DNA of 64,000 nt from Cheilinus undulatus (GCF_018320785.1 NC_054881.1:16740275-16804274), one strand, 5' to 3'; positions 36,566 to 50,315 are shown, numbered from the stretch's first letter. Numbers and translations are program-made. Notes: generated from the sequence alone by a model not told the origin.

Positions 36566-37862
36566 ACAGTTTTTCTCAGTTGGTTTGGCTCATATCTTGA
36601 AACAGAAATTACATTCTCAAAATAACAGGGACAAACCTCCAAACCACTTGGCAATTGTTCATAACAGAATGGAATTTCTCCTTCATTTATCAAATTGCAA
36701 ATGTCTTAGTACGTGTCTCAATGTCTTAGTACATCTTTGCAAATGATTAAGTACAGATAGCCTGCATTTAGCACAATTTCCAAGTGAATAGATCTTGTTG
36801 ATCTGAACTGATTGTTGACTTCTCAGTCTGATGGTTGTTCTCACCAAAACATGACAGCATCATTTCATTGTATAAGTCATCACATGCACAATAGTCTGTT
36901 CAATTGTCAAAACCATGAATACCATACATGAATCTCTTGGAACATTGGATAAATTGATTGACAGTCAGGTGAAACTAGAACTTGACGAACGAAATAGAAG
37001 TTTGACACATCTCAGATGACCAATCAAACTGTGTTTAGTTACCTGACAGGTGTTGTTCATGATTGTGAATGCTGCCAAACACGTACATATAGGTCAGGGT
37101 ACACCCTGATCCCCCCACGCCAGAACAGGGCCAAAAGTTTGAACCTGAAAAAAAATACGATCTGAAAGTGAAAAAAAAAATCTGAACCCAAGAAAAGAAG
37201 ATTTGAATGTGAAACATAAAGATTTTAATGTGAAAACATTAAACCTGCAACTAAAAAAGACCCATCTTAAATGTGGAAATATATTCAAGAGTAAAAAATG
37301 AAAATTAATTATTTAATTGAAAAAAATTACAGAGCTAAAAAAAAATATTTAGATTGAAAAAAACGTATGCTTATTTGTAGTTTCAGTTTAGTCTTTTTTA
37401 TTCAGGATCAAACCATACACTTCTAGTTTCAAATGTATGTTTTGCACTAACATTTTTTTGTTTTATTTTTTCAAATTAACAAAACTTTTGGCATGAATTT
37501 AGCTCCATAAAACGGTTGATGCAACCAACCCCAGTCTCATTTAAGTATGATGTGATGAACAAGCCAATGTAAAACTTAATCACCAAGTCAGCTTATTACC
37601 GAGAAATAAAGCTTTATTTCAAAGGGATTTAGGGATGCCAATAAACCCAATAAACAGCTACTAAATACACCTTTGGTATTGAAAATCTCTGCTTTAATTT
37701 TTTTGGCAACGGCTTCCTCATTGTGTAGATAAACCGCGATCAACAACGACCTCTACAGGGCAACTACCATAGAATCTCCGGGAATCGTCCAATCACAGCC
37801 ACAATTTCGGATCACGTGTCCCCGCTGCTTGGTACAGAAGGGAATGAGCAGCAACAGTAAAC
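36566..37862. other. Intergenic DNA upstream of the MADF gene
   Basis: No gene is visible. Short runs such as gaaaaaaaaatctgaacc and gtgaaaacatt near 37140-37260 form a weak degenerate repeat. The last 120 bases before 37863 are promoter-like. Confidence 0.45.
37789..37818 (+). promoter_or_regulatory. CCAAT box and E-box ahead of the MADF gene
   Basis: CCAAT lies at 37789-37793 and the perfect E-box CACGTG at 37813-37818, 74 and 50 bases before the start codon. Both fit a proximal promoter, which implies a short 5' leader. No TATA box is evident. The motifs are seen; their activity is inferred. Confidence 0.45.
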
Positions 37863-40800
37863 ATGGCGTCGTCTCCGTTCATCTTCATACCAGAACGACA
37901 CTGGACGGAGGAGAAAGAGAGGGCGCTCATTGCGTTTTTCTCCAGTAAGTTAGACTGTCCACACCAGCAACTTTAATTTAAGTTTAGAATTGCTTTCAAA
38001 ATTGCTGTGGAGTCGGGAAGGGCAACATTTGCGGGCAACCGTTGCTCGAAGGGACCGACGGTTGTTAGCATTGAGCAATATCGACAGTAAATAGCAATGG
38101 CGATAGCAACTTACGTCAAATAGCTGGTATTTTCTGTAAAAAAACATCCAAACGAAAATATTTGGGCTGTTTATGTATTATCGACGCTTCGCTTGCATGT
38201 TTTACCATAAATATAGGAAATTTAAGAAGTTTGTGGACTTTATATTTCATCTCAATCTTTCATATTTGGGGCTATATTTTGGTTGAGAAACATTTTTGGT
38301 ATTTCAGCCTTGTCCCCTGTAAGAAACAACAGCACCTCGGAAAGGCTAAAATTTCTCTTTAAATGACTCCTAACGCTTAAGAAGACACACACCAAAACAT
38401 TAGAAAAGGGAATTACATAAAACTTGCAGAAAATCCATGAAGCCCCACAGAAAAGACCAATTTTCCCCTGAAATACATGCAAAAATTATAAAGCCCAAAT
38501 GATTATAAATTGTGTGAATGATGTACTATTATTAGTTACTCAACTTATAAAAATGACTTTTTCAGCAGTCCTCTTGGACTTATCAAAATAAATATGAAAT
38601 ATGACACCAACTGTTATAATATACTGTACAGGTGACTAAAAATGCATTTTGATTTACTTTGGTATCTCTAAAGTACAGATTATTTAAAGTTCCTTTTGAA
38701 ATCAAAGTTTTTATGTATGAGAAAATTTTACTATTAACTGTATTTGACACAGTGATGTTAGATTATTTCCTCCCTGTATGTTTAGTTTTACTGTTTGTCA
38801 CATGAAACATTTCACATTTTAACCATTTTTAACTTTTCCTTGAGAAACTTTGATTTAATTTGGATCAATAGCAAGTTCTTTTTTTCATGGTTAAGCTAAT
38901 GGTTTAACCTTTGATAAACCTCAAGTTCCTGATGTCATTTAGAAAAAGCAGTTTTTTTTCTGGAAAGGAAGTAAAGCCCCCCTTTCTTAAGACAGTACAA
39001 ATTACAGTAGAAGTATAACAAACAAGAGTTTCTTGAGAAATTTAGGAAGCTTAGTATTTAACCTTAACTGAGTTACTTACACAGAGAAAGCAACTAAATA
39101 TGAGTATCCAAATGTTTTGGGCTTGATTGAGGTTCTTCATTGAGGTCCAGTTGACCCCTTGATGGACATTTGGATAACCATGACCTGGATGAATGAGAAC
39201 CTACACAAAAGTATATGTGAGAAGTGTTAATGCTGTCACATTAACCAGGGATCACTGGACCTATATAAGTCATTTTGTACATGCAGTCTTGCATATCTCT
39301 CAATCTTTTAACAGTGTTAAACAGCATTTTTGACAGAATGGAATAAGTCATGATTTCAGACCACTCTGCTGCAGCAGTGTAGCACTCATTTAAATTATCA
39401 GTCGCAGAGGCCAACATTATAAAACAATCTCTTTGACTTCATTTAGTCTACCTGGGAAGAATTGCTTCACATTGTCAATATGGAGATAGAAACTTCTTTT
39501 AAAAGTGAGTAGTGATTGAATTTTAAGCATGAAATTTATTGCAGTTAACAGTCACATTTAAGCCATCAATTGAAAATGTATTTGAAAGCTCTGTTATCAG
39601 TGTTACAGCAATGCTCAAAACCAAGGATGTCCTTAGAGTGGGGCATTCCTGGATGCAATTTTACAAATGCAGAATATGATGAATGTTTGTTATGGCATAT
39701 GTAAATTCCTGATGCACCAACACATAACTTTTTTTTTTTTTTTAAAGATTTGTTTTTGGGCTTTTATGTCTCTATTTGAAATGACAGTAAATGGAGAAGG
39801 ACATCGGGACTCCAACTGCCCAGTTCAGAAACTAGAGCCTCCTTACATCCCCATTGGGCATTACCATCTGCACCTTGACACAAAACTAACTTGAAGGTTT
39901 CAAACTGAAAAAGAAAATGGTGGACCAACCTAGCTTCAGTTTGTAACGATCAATTGAACCGATTTTATTCAACTCAAGTAGAAAAGTTGCATCTCAAGTT
40001 AACTTCAGGAAACTTGTTAACATGAGTTGAATAAACTGAATTCAGTTTTTTTTTTTTTTTTTTTTTTTTTTACAAGTTGAGGCATTTTTTCTTAGGCTCC
40101 TGATGTTTTCTTTTTTTTCAGTGCAGACTTATCTCTTGCAGTGGAAATCACTGACACCCCCCCCCCCCCCCCCCGTCTGAGATGTGTGCTCAAATGTTTA
40201 ATAATAATTTCAGTATGAAGTTTGTTTGTTTTCTCCTAGAGCACAGCTGTCTGTGGAACCACAAAACAGAGGGCTACAAGAACCGACAACTGAGACTGAA
40301 CACACTAGAACACCTAAGGGTCCTTCTGTCAGCCCACCCCCCTCCTGTTCGATTCACAAGTAAGGCATTTCTCATTTTCGGTACAGTTGTTGCATTTCAG
40401 CCACCAGCACTCCGAATTTGAAATATAGTATTTTTCTTATCCCTTTTTTCAAGGTACAAAGGAAAAGTACTATCCTCTTTGTTTTTCTTTATAGTTGAAG
40501 ACATCAAGAACAAGTTCAGAAACCTCCGCACTACCTTCCAGCGTCAGCACAAACTGGTGAAGGAGAGCGAGGCATGCAGTTCAGCAGACGTGTACGTGCC
40601 TCAGTGGAAACACTACCAGCAGCTCATGTTTCTGCAGGATCTGCAGGGATCTTCCTTGGACCAGGAGGATGGACAGGATGAGCCCCCACTTTCACCGCCG
40701 ATGGTTCAAGAAGATGACAGCAAACCTGTAGTCCACCCTCAAGGACTGATCATCTCCTTCCTCCCCAACCAGCCAACGATCCCTTCCTCACCCTCCTCCT

Positions 40801-43045
40801 CGTCCTCCTGCGTCCCCACCGACATGACGATGAAATCTTTCTGGACTGAAGAGAAGGAGCGTGCACTCATAGCTTTTTACTCGGGTAAAGAAAACAAATA
40901 TTAAGACTGATTAAGTGTTTAGATTCATACAGTTTTAGAAATTTACAAGGTGATTTATGTATTGTTATACACAGAACATAGTTGTCTCTGGAACAGGAAG
41001 TCTGAAAAACACAACAACCGTCAGCTCAGATCAAGGCTGCTGGAGAATTTGAGGAGCCAGCTGTCTGACAACACAGTGCCTTTCTCAGGTAAATATCACC
41101 TGCTCCTGTAGTTTAAAAACTACAACCCCACACATAACTGTCGGAGATTTTAAATAGCTCAGCTTGCTTAATATTTTTCTCTGTTCAAGTAATTTTCACC
41201 AGACAACATAACAACAGTTAGGATTTGTTCCCTGGAGTTAACAGCAGCTCTAGACCTAGATATTAAATTCTTAATAAACAAGCAGCCTAGTTTCTCTCTC
41301 CCTTGCCATTGTTGTTGACAAAGCTGTTACTGTAAGTCCCACCCTTTCTTGACTTTCAGCCAGTCACCAAAAAGAGCAAGAACATATTTTGCTTGATTGG
41401 GTGTATTTGCTCTTAAGGATTATATGGCAATATTATGACTTACTTACTTATCTGGACCAGTTCTAAAACCTGTAGTACCTTAAAGTTATTTACTCCTGAA
41501 TAAATGCACCTCAATTACCTTTAAACTTGAGACAAAGAAAAAAAACAACCTGAAATTTGAAAGAAACAAAGTAGATGCATATGTTTTTGTGTTTATTTCG
41601 CAGTTGAAGACATAAAGGCCAAATTCAAGAACCTTCGGACAGTTTTTAACCGAGAGTACAAGACGGTGCAGTCTAGCAGAGTGTACGACAACCTCTACAT
41701 GTCCAAATGGAAACACTACCAGCAGATGCTCTTCCTCTGTGAGGCCTGTGATGAAGATGACAACCAGGACTGTGTAGAGATGCTAGCTCCACTGGAGGAT
41801 GAGGAACATGGAAACACAACGACCTCCTCCATCCTGAGCAGCATCTCCTCCAGCTCCACGCACGCCAACAGCATCAAGTTCATCAGCTCCTCCGCTCCTT
41901 CCAACGATAAAATTAACCACAGCACTGCTTACCAAATCTTCCTCCCTCAGTGTCCAGATAATCTGAAAATAGTGAACCACAAGTCTGCTCCTACACTCCC
42001 CCTCTCTCGAACAACGTCACCACCAGACATTAAACCCTCCATAGCCCCCTCCACTCTAACTTTCTCTACGTCCAGTTCAGTTCATACAGACAGCTTACAG
42101 ACCACTGACTCTCGTATTCACTGGAACGAAGCCAAAGTTCGGCAGCTCATTTCCTTTTACTCTGGTAGGTGGCACCAGTTTTCTTCTATCTTTTCAGATA
42201 AAGGGCTGTGTAGTTGAGTGGTATCTACTAGTCGTACTTTAAGATGTTTTATTGGGCCCTAGACTGATTAAAAATCAGATGATCGAGTCTCTTTTTGCTT
42301 GCTCCAGACGTTACTAGTTTAATTAAAGATATAAGACTTAAATTAGGTGAAAGATTGTATGCTAATTGTGTGGTTGATTATGATATCTAGCACACAGCTG
42401 CCTATGGAACCACAAGTCAGAGAGCTACAAAAACAGACTGCTGAGACAAAGCCTGCTGAAGATGTTGAGCAACATCCTGTCAGACCACGAGTCTGTCCCT
42501 TTTACAGGTAACAGATGCTCTTTTTGTCTGTTATGATGGTCACTGTTAACCCTTTCCCCCAAGCCAGTTCTGGGGCTGGTGCTGAGCTAGAGCTTCATCC
42601 AATTTGAAAAACTGTGTATTCTGGCCTAATTTATCTCCTTTTGGGGAAACAGAACTGGTTTTCCCAAGATAATACATTTCTCATTATTAAAGAAAACAAC
42701 TGAAATGTACCCATTATCATGAGTAAAGTTACATTTATGCATGCATTCTTTGTCAGGGATTTTATAATGAGGCACTTTTATAATGTCTGTTTTGTTGTTT
42801 CTTTGCTCAGTCATTTTGTTCCAATTCAAATCCAAACAAAAACATTTTTTACAAATTTAATTTGTGAGGTTGAAAATTTACAGATAATTAGGAAATCATG
42901 CTTGATTTTTTTTGGGCCTGTGGATCCTAAAACGCTACGTCTGCCAAATCAAGCTATAATTGTTTTAACATGTCGTCTGTTCCATGCATTAAGATCTTGA
43001 TAATAACAGAATTCGGAAAAGCTAATATAGGCACATTTAATAATA

Positions 43046-43093
<48 letters not shown>

Positions 43094-44355
43094 CCCCGAA
43101 GGGAAATTAATTTTTTTATTACTATTAAATTTATTATTTATTATTAAATTCATTATTTAATGCAAAAAATTCACGTTTTATAACACCTAAACCATTCCCA
43201 TATTTTCAGGGATGTCCGCATTAATGCATTTATTAAGATTAATAAAGGTCTATAGTTAGTGAATTGATTTTTTTGAATTCCATTATTTGCAACGCTTTAT
43301 TGTCCCTTTTAGCACAGTTTGGCTAAGCTACATCAGTGCCACCCTACAGCCACAATGGTGGAAAATAAATCCACCAATTAGGGATGGCAATCGAGAACCG
43401 GTTCCAGTTGACAGCCAGTTCCAATTGGTTTAATCCACCAATATCATTTACATTTTTATAAAAATCCGCAAACAGAGTGACATGCACCGTCTGTTTAACA
43501 GTGGTTTCATGCCAAGCATGCATCTTTTTGCACAAGGACTCTTGATTTTGTCCAAGATAACAGTTTATTTACATATGCCCAGAGATCTAGGACTCAGAGA
43601 CTAGATAATTATTTTATTTTATTTGCTTGAGGTTTTATCATTTTGTTTTCTTGAAAAAACACCACAAAATGCAAGGAAAATTGAGATTAACTAAGAAGTT
43701 CTGAGGCTAACACTTTTGGCATTTTTTGTTTTTCTATCCAGTTGAAGACATAAAGACAAAGTTCAGAAACTTGCGAACAACCTTCCAGCGGGAACACAAG
43801 GCGGTGAACTCCAACCAAACGTGCGGCTCGGAGGACTTTTACGTCCCCAAGTGGAAACACTACAATGACCTCATGTTCCTCTGCGACTCCTGCGACGAGG
43901 ATGACCGCCCTGAAGAGGTGCACTACATAATACCACAGGAGCCCCCTCCTCTCCGCCTGGACAACCATGCCCCACCCACTGCCCTACATTACCACACCCC
44001 CACCCAAACTGAAGCCAGAATCAACATCCCATCACAGAGCCGGGAAGCCCCGCCCTCGCCTACTCCTCCGGACTCTCAGCGCTCCTCTCCCTCCTCCTCC
44101 TCCGCATGCACCTCCCCCTCCTCACGAACAGAAAGCAGAGTGTCGGGACGCAAGCGAGCAAGCTTCCGGCCCCCAGGGATCTCCAAAGAGGTTCTGGATT
44201 TTATGAGAACACTGTGTCAAAGCCAGGTGGCGTCACCGCACGCTGGCTTTCTGAAGTACGTAGAGGAGTGTTTGAACGAGACGCCGCCAGATAAAGTGAA
44301 GAAACTGAAGAAGACGATAATCGAGACGATCCACAGTGCTTCAGAGGAAAGTTAG
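37863..44355 (+). CDS. Protein with three tandem MADF (Myb/SANT-like) domains (complete, 7 exons)
   Basis: Exons are 37863-37944, 40240-40359, 40495-40884, 40975-41088, 41604-42164, 42391-42507 and 43742-44355, coding for 665 residues. Every intron is GT-AG and phase 1. Three MADF domains lie at about residues 19-114, 189-280 and 414-508. Each has the same parts: a lead helix (ERALIAFFS, ERALIAFYS, VRQLISFYS), then HSCLWN..(S/T)E..(K/N)NR, then EDIK.KF(R/K)NLRT.F, then WKHY..(L/M).FL. Long Ser/Pro/Thr-rich, acidic linkers separate them. Residues 607-665 (FLKYVEECLNETPPDKVKKL region) resemble a BESS motif, which accompanies MADF in insect regulators. MADF domains bind DNA, so a nuclear transcription factor is likely but not shown. 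Most MADF proteins have a single domain. I do not recognise a named orthologue. Confidence 0.88.
37945..40239 (+). other. MADF gene intron 1 (2.3 kb)
   Basis: No coding exon is visible. A dispersed repeat lies near 39741-39880, and a 26-base T run (40046-40071) and an 18-base C run (40157-40174) precede exon 2. Confidence 0.6.
39741..39880 (+). repeat. Decayed dispersed fish repeat
   Basis: The sequence aaagatttgtttttgggctttt, continuing into atgtctctatttgaaatgacag, resembles an abundant teleost interspersed repeat known to me from memory. The copy is degraded. Its family is not certain. Confidence 0.35.
43038..43092 (+). repeat. AAT trinucleotide microsatellite
   Basis: About 18 taa/aat units occur with one interruption (taatagtaa), within intron 6 of the MADF gene. 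It is likely length-polymorphic. Confidence 0.85.
43375..43545. repeat. Possible hAT-type non-autonomous remnant in MADF intron 6
   Basis: The words gggatggcaatcgagaaccggttcc resemble, in part, the end of a common fish non-autonomous repeat. No second end or target duplication could be identified. Confidence 0.25.
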
Positions 44356-47300
44356 GATCTTGGTTTCAGCCTTTTCCCATTCCACAGCAAAAGTTAGGAT
44401 TTTAGTCATGAGTTGTCATCTGATTCTGATTTAACCTTTTTAAAAAAACCTGAGTGAGATTTAAGCCTTATTTAACCTGCCTGCAAGGGAAGGCAACTTA
44501 AAGTGCTATAATTAGGCATAAAAATGGCAAAGAAACATGTCTAACATTAGAAACCAATGAAGAAAAAAAACATTGAGCAAGCAAACCTAAACAAAAACAG
44601 TTTGTTAAAAGAGAAAGCAAAATATGAAATATGATACAGATGACAGCATCATAGCCTTAATGATCATTTCAACAGAGCAATCATTGGGATGTTAGCATTT
44701 TGTTGAGGCTCCCAGTAACCAAACAGTAATATATGCTAAATCTGATTAATTTTCTTAATATAGTTCAACATGATCGTGCCCTACTGTGCTATGATTGGCC
44801 GGTACACGTCACCTTTAAGTTTGATATTATGACTTTATTTAACAATGTTTTCCCACACTGTCTAAGGCCTGGTTCACAGATAGGACAGAGGGGGTTTTTT
44901 TGCCTTTAATTCACAAGAAACTGGGTGTTAGGTCACTGAAAATGCTATTTTGCTATGCTATTTTTAAAAAGTGAACATTTTAGAAAATCTGTTTACAGTG
45001 TTTATGTGACATTTCACTCATTTAATGCTCTGATTCCTCAAACACTAAACTATCTGAATAGCATTTCATACATTTAGAAGACTTTTAATATGAACATTTG
45101 AAAAACACTTCATTATACTGTATGTTACAAGAACCATTTGTTACTTGCAGACGTGAAGCACCTTTATGTTAACATACCTAAGGACAGGCATACACTGTAT
45201 GATTTCAATATTTATGTCCATGACAGTCGTGGTGGTTGTTGTCTCAGACCAAAGATTCAGACGCAACGAGACATCTGATGATGTTGCCTGCAATTCAGTT
45301 TGTCGAACCCTAGACAGCTGGTTTCAGGACGTTGTAAGCAGAAAAATGTTAAAAGGGAAATATAAATTTTGTTTTATAAGCCTGTAAACATCATCAATTT
45401 AGTCCCAGTGGAATATTTAAAAGTTAAAATCATGCACGAATTTTGGGAACAATTGCATGTTTTTTACTTTTCAAACAGAACATGAGCCTGATGAACACTC
45501 CTCTCCCCTAAATGAGCAGCACACATGACCAGGATGTGCAGCGATGTAAACGCCATTTGATAAATTCAGCGCTGTAGGAGCTAAAATTGTCCATGGAAAA
45601 TTAATTATCCTCAGCAGATATTTGAGATGTAAGAAGCTGAGCTAGCAAAGCAAATTTGTGCTCTATATGTGCTGTGAGATTTTGCTGCCCCCCAACGATG
45701 GTGATGAAGAATTAGTGGTGCCTGATGTTATGCATGAACAAGAGGATCAATATGATGAAAATGTAGTAAAAATGTAATGTTCAATACTGTCCGTCTTGTA
45801 GAGAGGTCTGGACTGGTCTTAAGACACACCTGAGGCTCATGATGTCTGTAATCATGCTGTACGAGTGAAATAAGGACAACTCTGACAGATGCCAATAAAT
45901 TCTCTTTTTAAAAGTCCTGCAGGTAGAGACTGAAGTTATGTTGAGGGCGACTGCAAGAGAGTCAGTCATCACTCACCCAAGACGGTTGAAAGTTTGATGT
46001 CATGCAGAGTCAGAGTCAGACTACATGTTCTTTTTTTTTTGGGGACAGTGGTCATTATGGTCAACAGAGAACAAGAGGGTTGGGGCTACACAACCCCTGG
46101 TGAACAAACATACTGTATGAACTGTATGCATTGAATGATATGCTTTCCTAAAAATGCTTAAGGTGGTTACAGAGTGCATCTGTTGTTCATCAACATTTCT
46201 TTATTTTAGGTCTGTTGTGGTAGTTTATTTTCTCTGTGTCATAGTTTCATCTCAATCACCCATCTTTCACTTTGGACATTTGAAATGCAGTCCTAGAACT
46301 CTAATCAATCAGTCATGCAAAAAGTTCATCTGACTGGTCTGGAGCAGCTGATCATGTTCCTCTGAAAACTGGTCCAACTTCTAATCCCACCATGACTTGT
46401 GTCAGAATCATGTTGAAATCCCTCAGTGCACGCCTGGATTAATTTAGCATATCAGTCATAAAGTATCCTGTCTGTAAGTAAAGTGTTTTACTAAAAGAAA
46501 TTTCAAGGGATCAAGAACATTTTCTGCACTAGTATGCTTGGGCGCTGTTATCTTTATTTTTGAATACATTGAGTGCTTTTATACAACATATTCTGAACAG
46601 TGAAATCCTTCCTCCTTCCGTGGCTGTAATGTGATCAGTATTAAAATATTTCTATTTTTCAAACAGGTTGAACAGATGTCTTAAACTCACACCACTGTAA
46701 TTAACTTTATGTTGTCAAACAGCTCTGAAAATGTGGGCTCAGAAGATTTGTGCTGTACGTATGAACAGAGCTGTAAAATGTAATCAAATTAACATTTTAA
46801 TATTCCTTAATATTTAATAAGCTTTTATGTTAAATGCACTTATAAGTACTGTTACTCCTTTTATATTTATGTCCTAAATTGTTACTTTAATGCCTTTTTT
46901 TTCTGTTTTAAACTCATTTTGAAATGCTGCACAGCTGTAAGATACCTGCAAGTTGTTGATTGAGTTAAGAACTGATCATTATGCAGCCTTTTAAATTTTG
47001 TTTGTTTCAATAACATTTTGAAACATTAATATATTTTCTGCATTGTATCAGCAGCTGTAGTTACCATTTTTCAGTATGCTTTGGAGTTGCACGTATAAAT
47101 GCGATTGTTTTATTTCCTACTTTGTTCAGCGTTTGCACGTTTAGGTATGAATTTAAAGTGCCTTAACAGAATCACACTTGATGTTTTTTTCTGTAAATTT
47201 GCCAAAATTTCTTTTTTCACCCCCTTTTTTTTTTTTACTGAAAATGTGTTAAGTTCAATGTTGATTTATAAAACTTAAGAAAAAACAAGCACGTGTAGTG

Positions 47301-50000
47301 GTGTTGTCTTTTGTTCTTGGCTCAATGTTTCTTTATAAAAGTATGGGGTTTCTTGTATTTTACCAGAAGTCACATTCAAAAACCTCCTTTTTTACATTTG
47401 CAGCCTAATCTTTTATAAAAACAACCGATACGATGAGGAACCTTGTAGTACACTTAAGGTGATTGTACACAGTGGAGTGCCCTCACACCCCGGTGCATGT
47501 CGCAACCTTGAGAGTGTGGGAATAATTGAGTGTGAGTGACCCGTACTGTGTGCTGCAGCAAAGCACAGTAAGCATCTCAATCCTCTTAGGACTATTTTTC
47601 ATGTAAAATGAGAAAAAAACAGGACATTACATATTAGTGATGCTACTGCTTTCTTGCAGTAGGTGGTGCCAGGGTTGGAAAATAAGTTTTTACCTACCTG
47701 CCACAGTGGCTGGTGAATTAAAACATCAAATGGCCACTCACATTTTTGTTGCCAGCCACATTATTTGACCGAGCAGCATAATGTTATGAGGTGTAATAAC
47801 AATAACAACAGTATTTCAATTATAAGCCATTTAATAAAATGTTTCAATTATTAAAAAAATGGCATGCTCTCTGCCACATTGACATTCTGAGGCTGGATTA
47901 TGAGCTTTTCTGGTGAATCCTTACAATCATAAAGGTTACTGGGATGCATGAGTGCTATTTTGTTTTCACCTATAATAGCATTATTACATGTTCCATGTGT
48001 AAAGATTCTAGAACTACTCAATAATGTACAGAACAAGATCAGACAGAACAGATGGACCATTTTCTTTACACAAACTTTAAGTTTCTCACTGTTACTTTAA
48101 CTATCAGTTCTCAGGCACATTTAATCTATGATACAATTTCTCTCTTTTCTGGGAATTATCACCATGAGATTCTCAAAACTGTTATGCAGCAGCGTCCTTT
48201 CTGATCAGTTCAGCCTGAGACGCCTTATTCCAATCAGACATTCTAACACTGATGAGGTGGAACAGTAAGGAGTTACAGAAGATGTTAACTTAAGGACTGT
48301 TTCACAAACCAACTAAGTGTAATTGTACCTAAAGGTTGAAAGCAGAGTGGGGCCGATTGTTTTAATCTTTTTAAGCGAAAATATATGAACGAAAATCCTG
48401 TAGCCACCTGGGAATATCAGAGGCATACATCTTATCAGGGTGATTTTATGAAATTTGGTGCTGATTGATGAAAGCATTTAAAAGTTACATGGAGTCATTT
48501 GTCTAAAAGAAACAGAAAAACTAAGAAAAAATGTTTTTGAAATTTGGTCCCTGCTTTTGGCGGCTACAGATACAATAGGGTTCTGGCTTCCGCAGTGCCC
48601 TAATAAAAACAGCACAATAACAGAATTTTAGTAAGATAATTAAAGACAGAAAGCTCCAATACATTCCACTAGATGGCAGACTCTAATCACACACTTTGTT
48701 AGCACTGGCCTTGACGTCTTAACTCTTTTAAATAGCAATCAGACCCATTGATTCCCCCATCTCCTCACTGTTAACAAATAAATAAATAAACTTAACTGAA
48801 CCAGGCATCTTAATTAGATGGCAACTTGACGTCTTGTAAGTCTTTTACAATCTTCACAACAATTGGAGATTCTCTTTAGGCAGCCTGAAATTGCAGTCAA
48901 GACGTCAAAAAACATTGAGGTTTATTGAAATACTGTGCAAGAAATTATTTATAAAAAGCATACAGGTAGCAGAACATCAAGCCTCCTGCTGCTGCACAAT
49001 TTTTGCGCTTACACCAATGCCAGTGGAAGTTCAGAAATCTTCAGCTGTGGAAAAAGCAGAGCGTTGGCAATTTTATGCACCATTGCCTTAGCAATCATTG
49101 ACCCCGCTATGTTTTTATGTGGTCATGCTTCAAAGCTGAGTTGCTGTTGTTCCTAAACACTTCCACTTTATAATAATATCAGTTACAGTTGACTGTGGAA
49201 TATCCAGCAGGGGGGGACATTTCCAAACCATCTTACTGTAAAGGTGACATCCATGCTTGTAGTCACTGAGTTCCTCAGGACGACCCATATTGTATCACAA
49301 ATGTATGTAAATGGGGACTGCATGGCTAGGTGCTTGGTTTTATTCACCTGTGGCAACCGGTCTGATTGAAACACATGAATTCAGTAATCTACAGGTGTGA
49401 CCAAATCATTTTGTCCATATAGTGATATGTGACTGCTTACTACACCTCTGTCATAAAATAGAGGATTTTTAAACTACTGTATTAAACCATTTATCTCACA
49501 AAAAGGGTGTGTGTGTGATCTAGAAGGGCAGCCTGGATTGTATCAGGGTTTGTGCAATGGCAGGGCAGTGGGTCTACTTATTTCTGCTCCTACTCTGCAC
49601 TACCCCAGTGCTCCAAACATACTGTAAAATATGATCCTACTGTATAGTGCATGGTTCTCCTTTCATATTTCCAATCGTAGCTATTTAAAATAGGTCACAA
49701 GGGGGCAGGCCACACTTCTCTTTGAATAGAGAGTTTTATGTTTTCTCCAAGCACTGACTGTTAAACTAGTTAATGATAATACTTCAACTACTGGGCTGTG
49801 ATTGTCCACTTGATTTGGCACGGGGGATGAATGCATTGTATGCAGCAGAACACTTTTTGAGCATCTTCAGGCCTTTATTTTTCTTGTTGGTGAGTCAGTG
49901 AGGCCTGTTCATCAGCGCTGATAACCTTTTAATGTAAAGCGTGTAAACAATTGGATCCAGCAGGTTGTTTAATGTGTTTCTGCAGCAGTAATCTGGTTTC
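44356..50000. other. 3' flank of the MADF gene and intergenic DNA
   Basis: There is no recognisable coding exon on either strand. AATAAA occurs near 45892 and 47831, but neither can be assigned as the MADF poly(A) signal. A transposon-like remnant lies at about 49160-49425. The rest is AT-rich and looks unique. Confidence 0.5.
49160..49425. mobile_element. Probable short non-autonomous DNA-transposon remnant
   Basis: The block ends with ctgattgaaacacatgaatt, then gtgaccaaatcatttt and gtccatatagtg. This closely resembles the end of a very abundant fish inverted-repeat element (recalled, not searched). It has no coding capacity. Confidence 0.4.
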
Positions 50001-50097
50001 AGTGTGAAGGGAAACAGTGTCAGAGCTGCAGAGTTCAGCTCCACTGTGGAGGATTGGATTACAACTCATCAGGAAACACACCGGGAAACACTCTCAA

Positions 50098-50315
50098 AGT
50101 CTTTTCTTTTCTATTTTCTATATTTCTATTTTCTCCCTTTTCTTCCTTGTTTTCCTTTTCCTTTGATTTATATTCCATTTTTCTTCCCTTCTTTCCTCCT
50201 TATCTCCTCCCGTCTTTCCTTTCTAACTTATTTCCTCGCGTCTCTCTCACCTCTCGTCCTCCACTCACTCGCTCACCCTCTCTCTCTCTCTCTCTCTCTC
50301 CTTTCTTCTCGCTCA
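50098..50315 (+). repeat. Long polypyrimidine tract with a (TC)n core upstream of the Shroom gene
   Basis: About 220 bases are dominated by C and T and include a perfect (tc)n run near 50281-50300. A purine-rich gagaga stretch follows at about 50353-50405. The two could pair or form triplex DNA. It lies about 450-670 bases before the start codon, so it falls in the promoter or 5' leader. Confidence 0.6.

Noticed and set aside
45166-45970. Open frames downstream of the MADF gene considered as a fourth module
   Set aside because: None carries the CLWN, KF.NLR or WKHY motifs.
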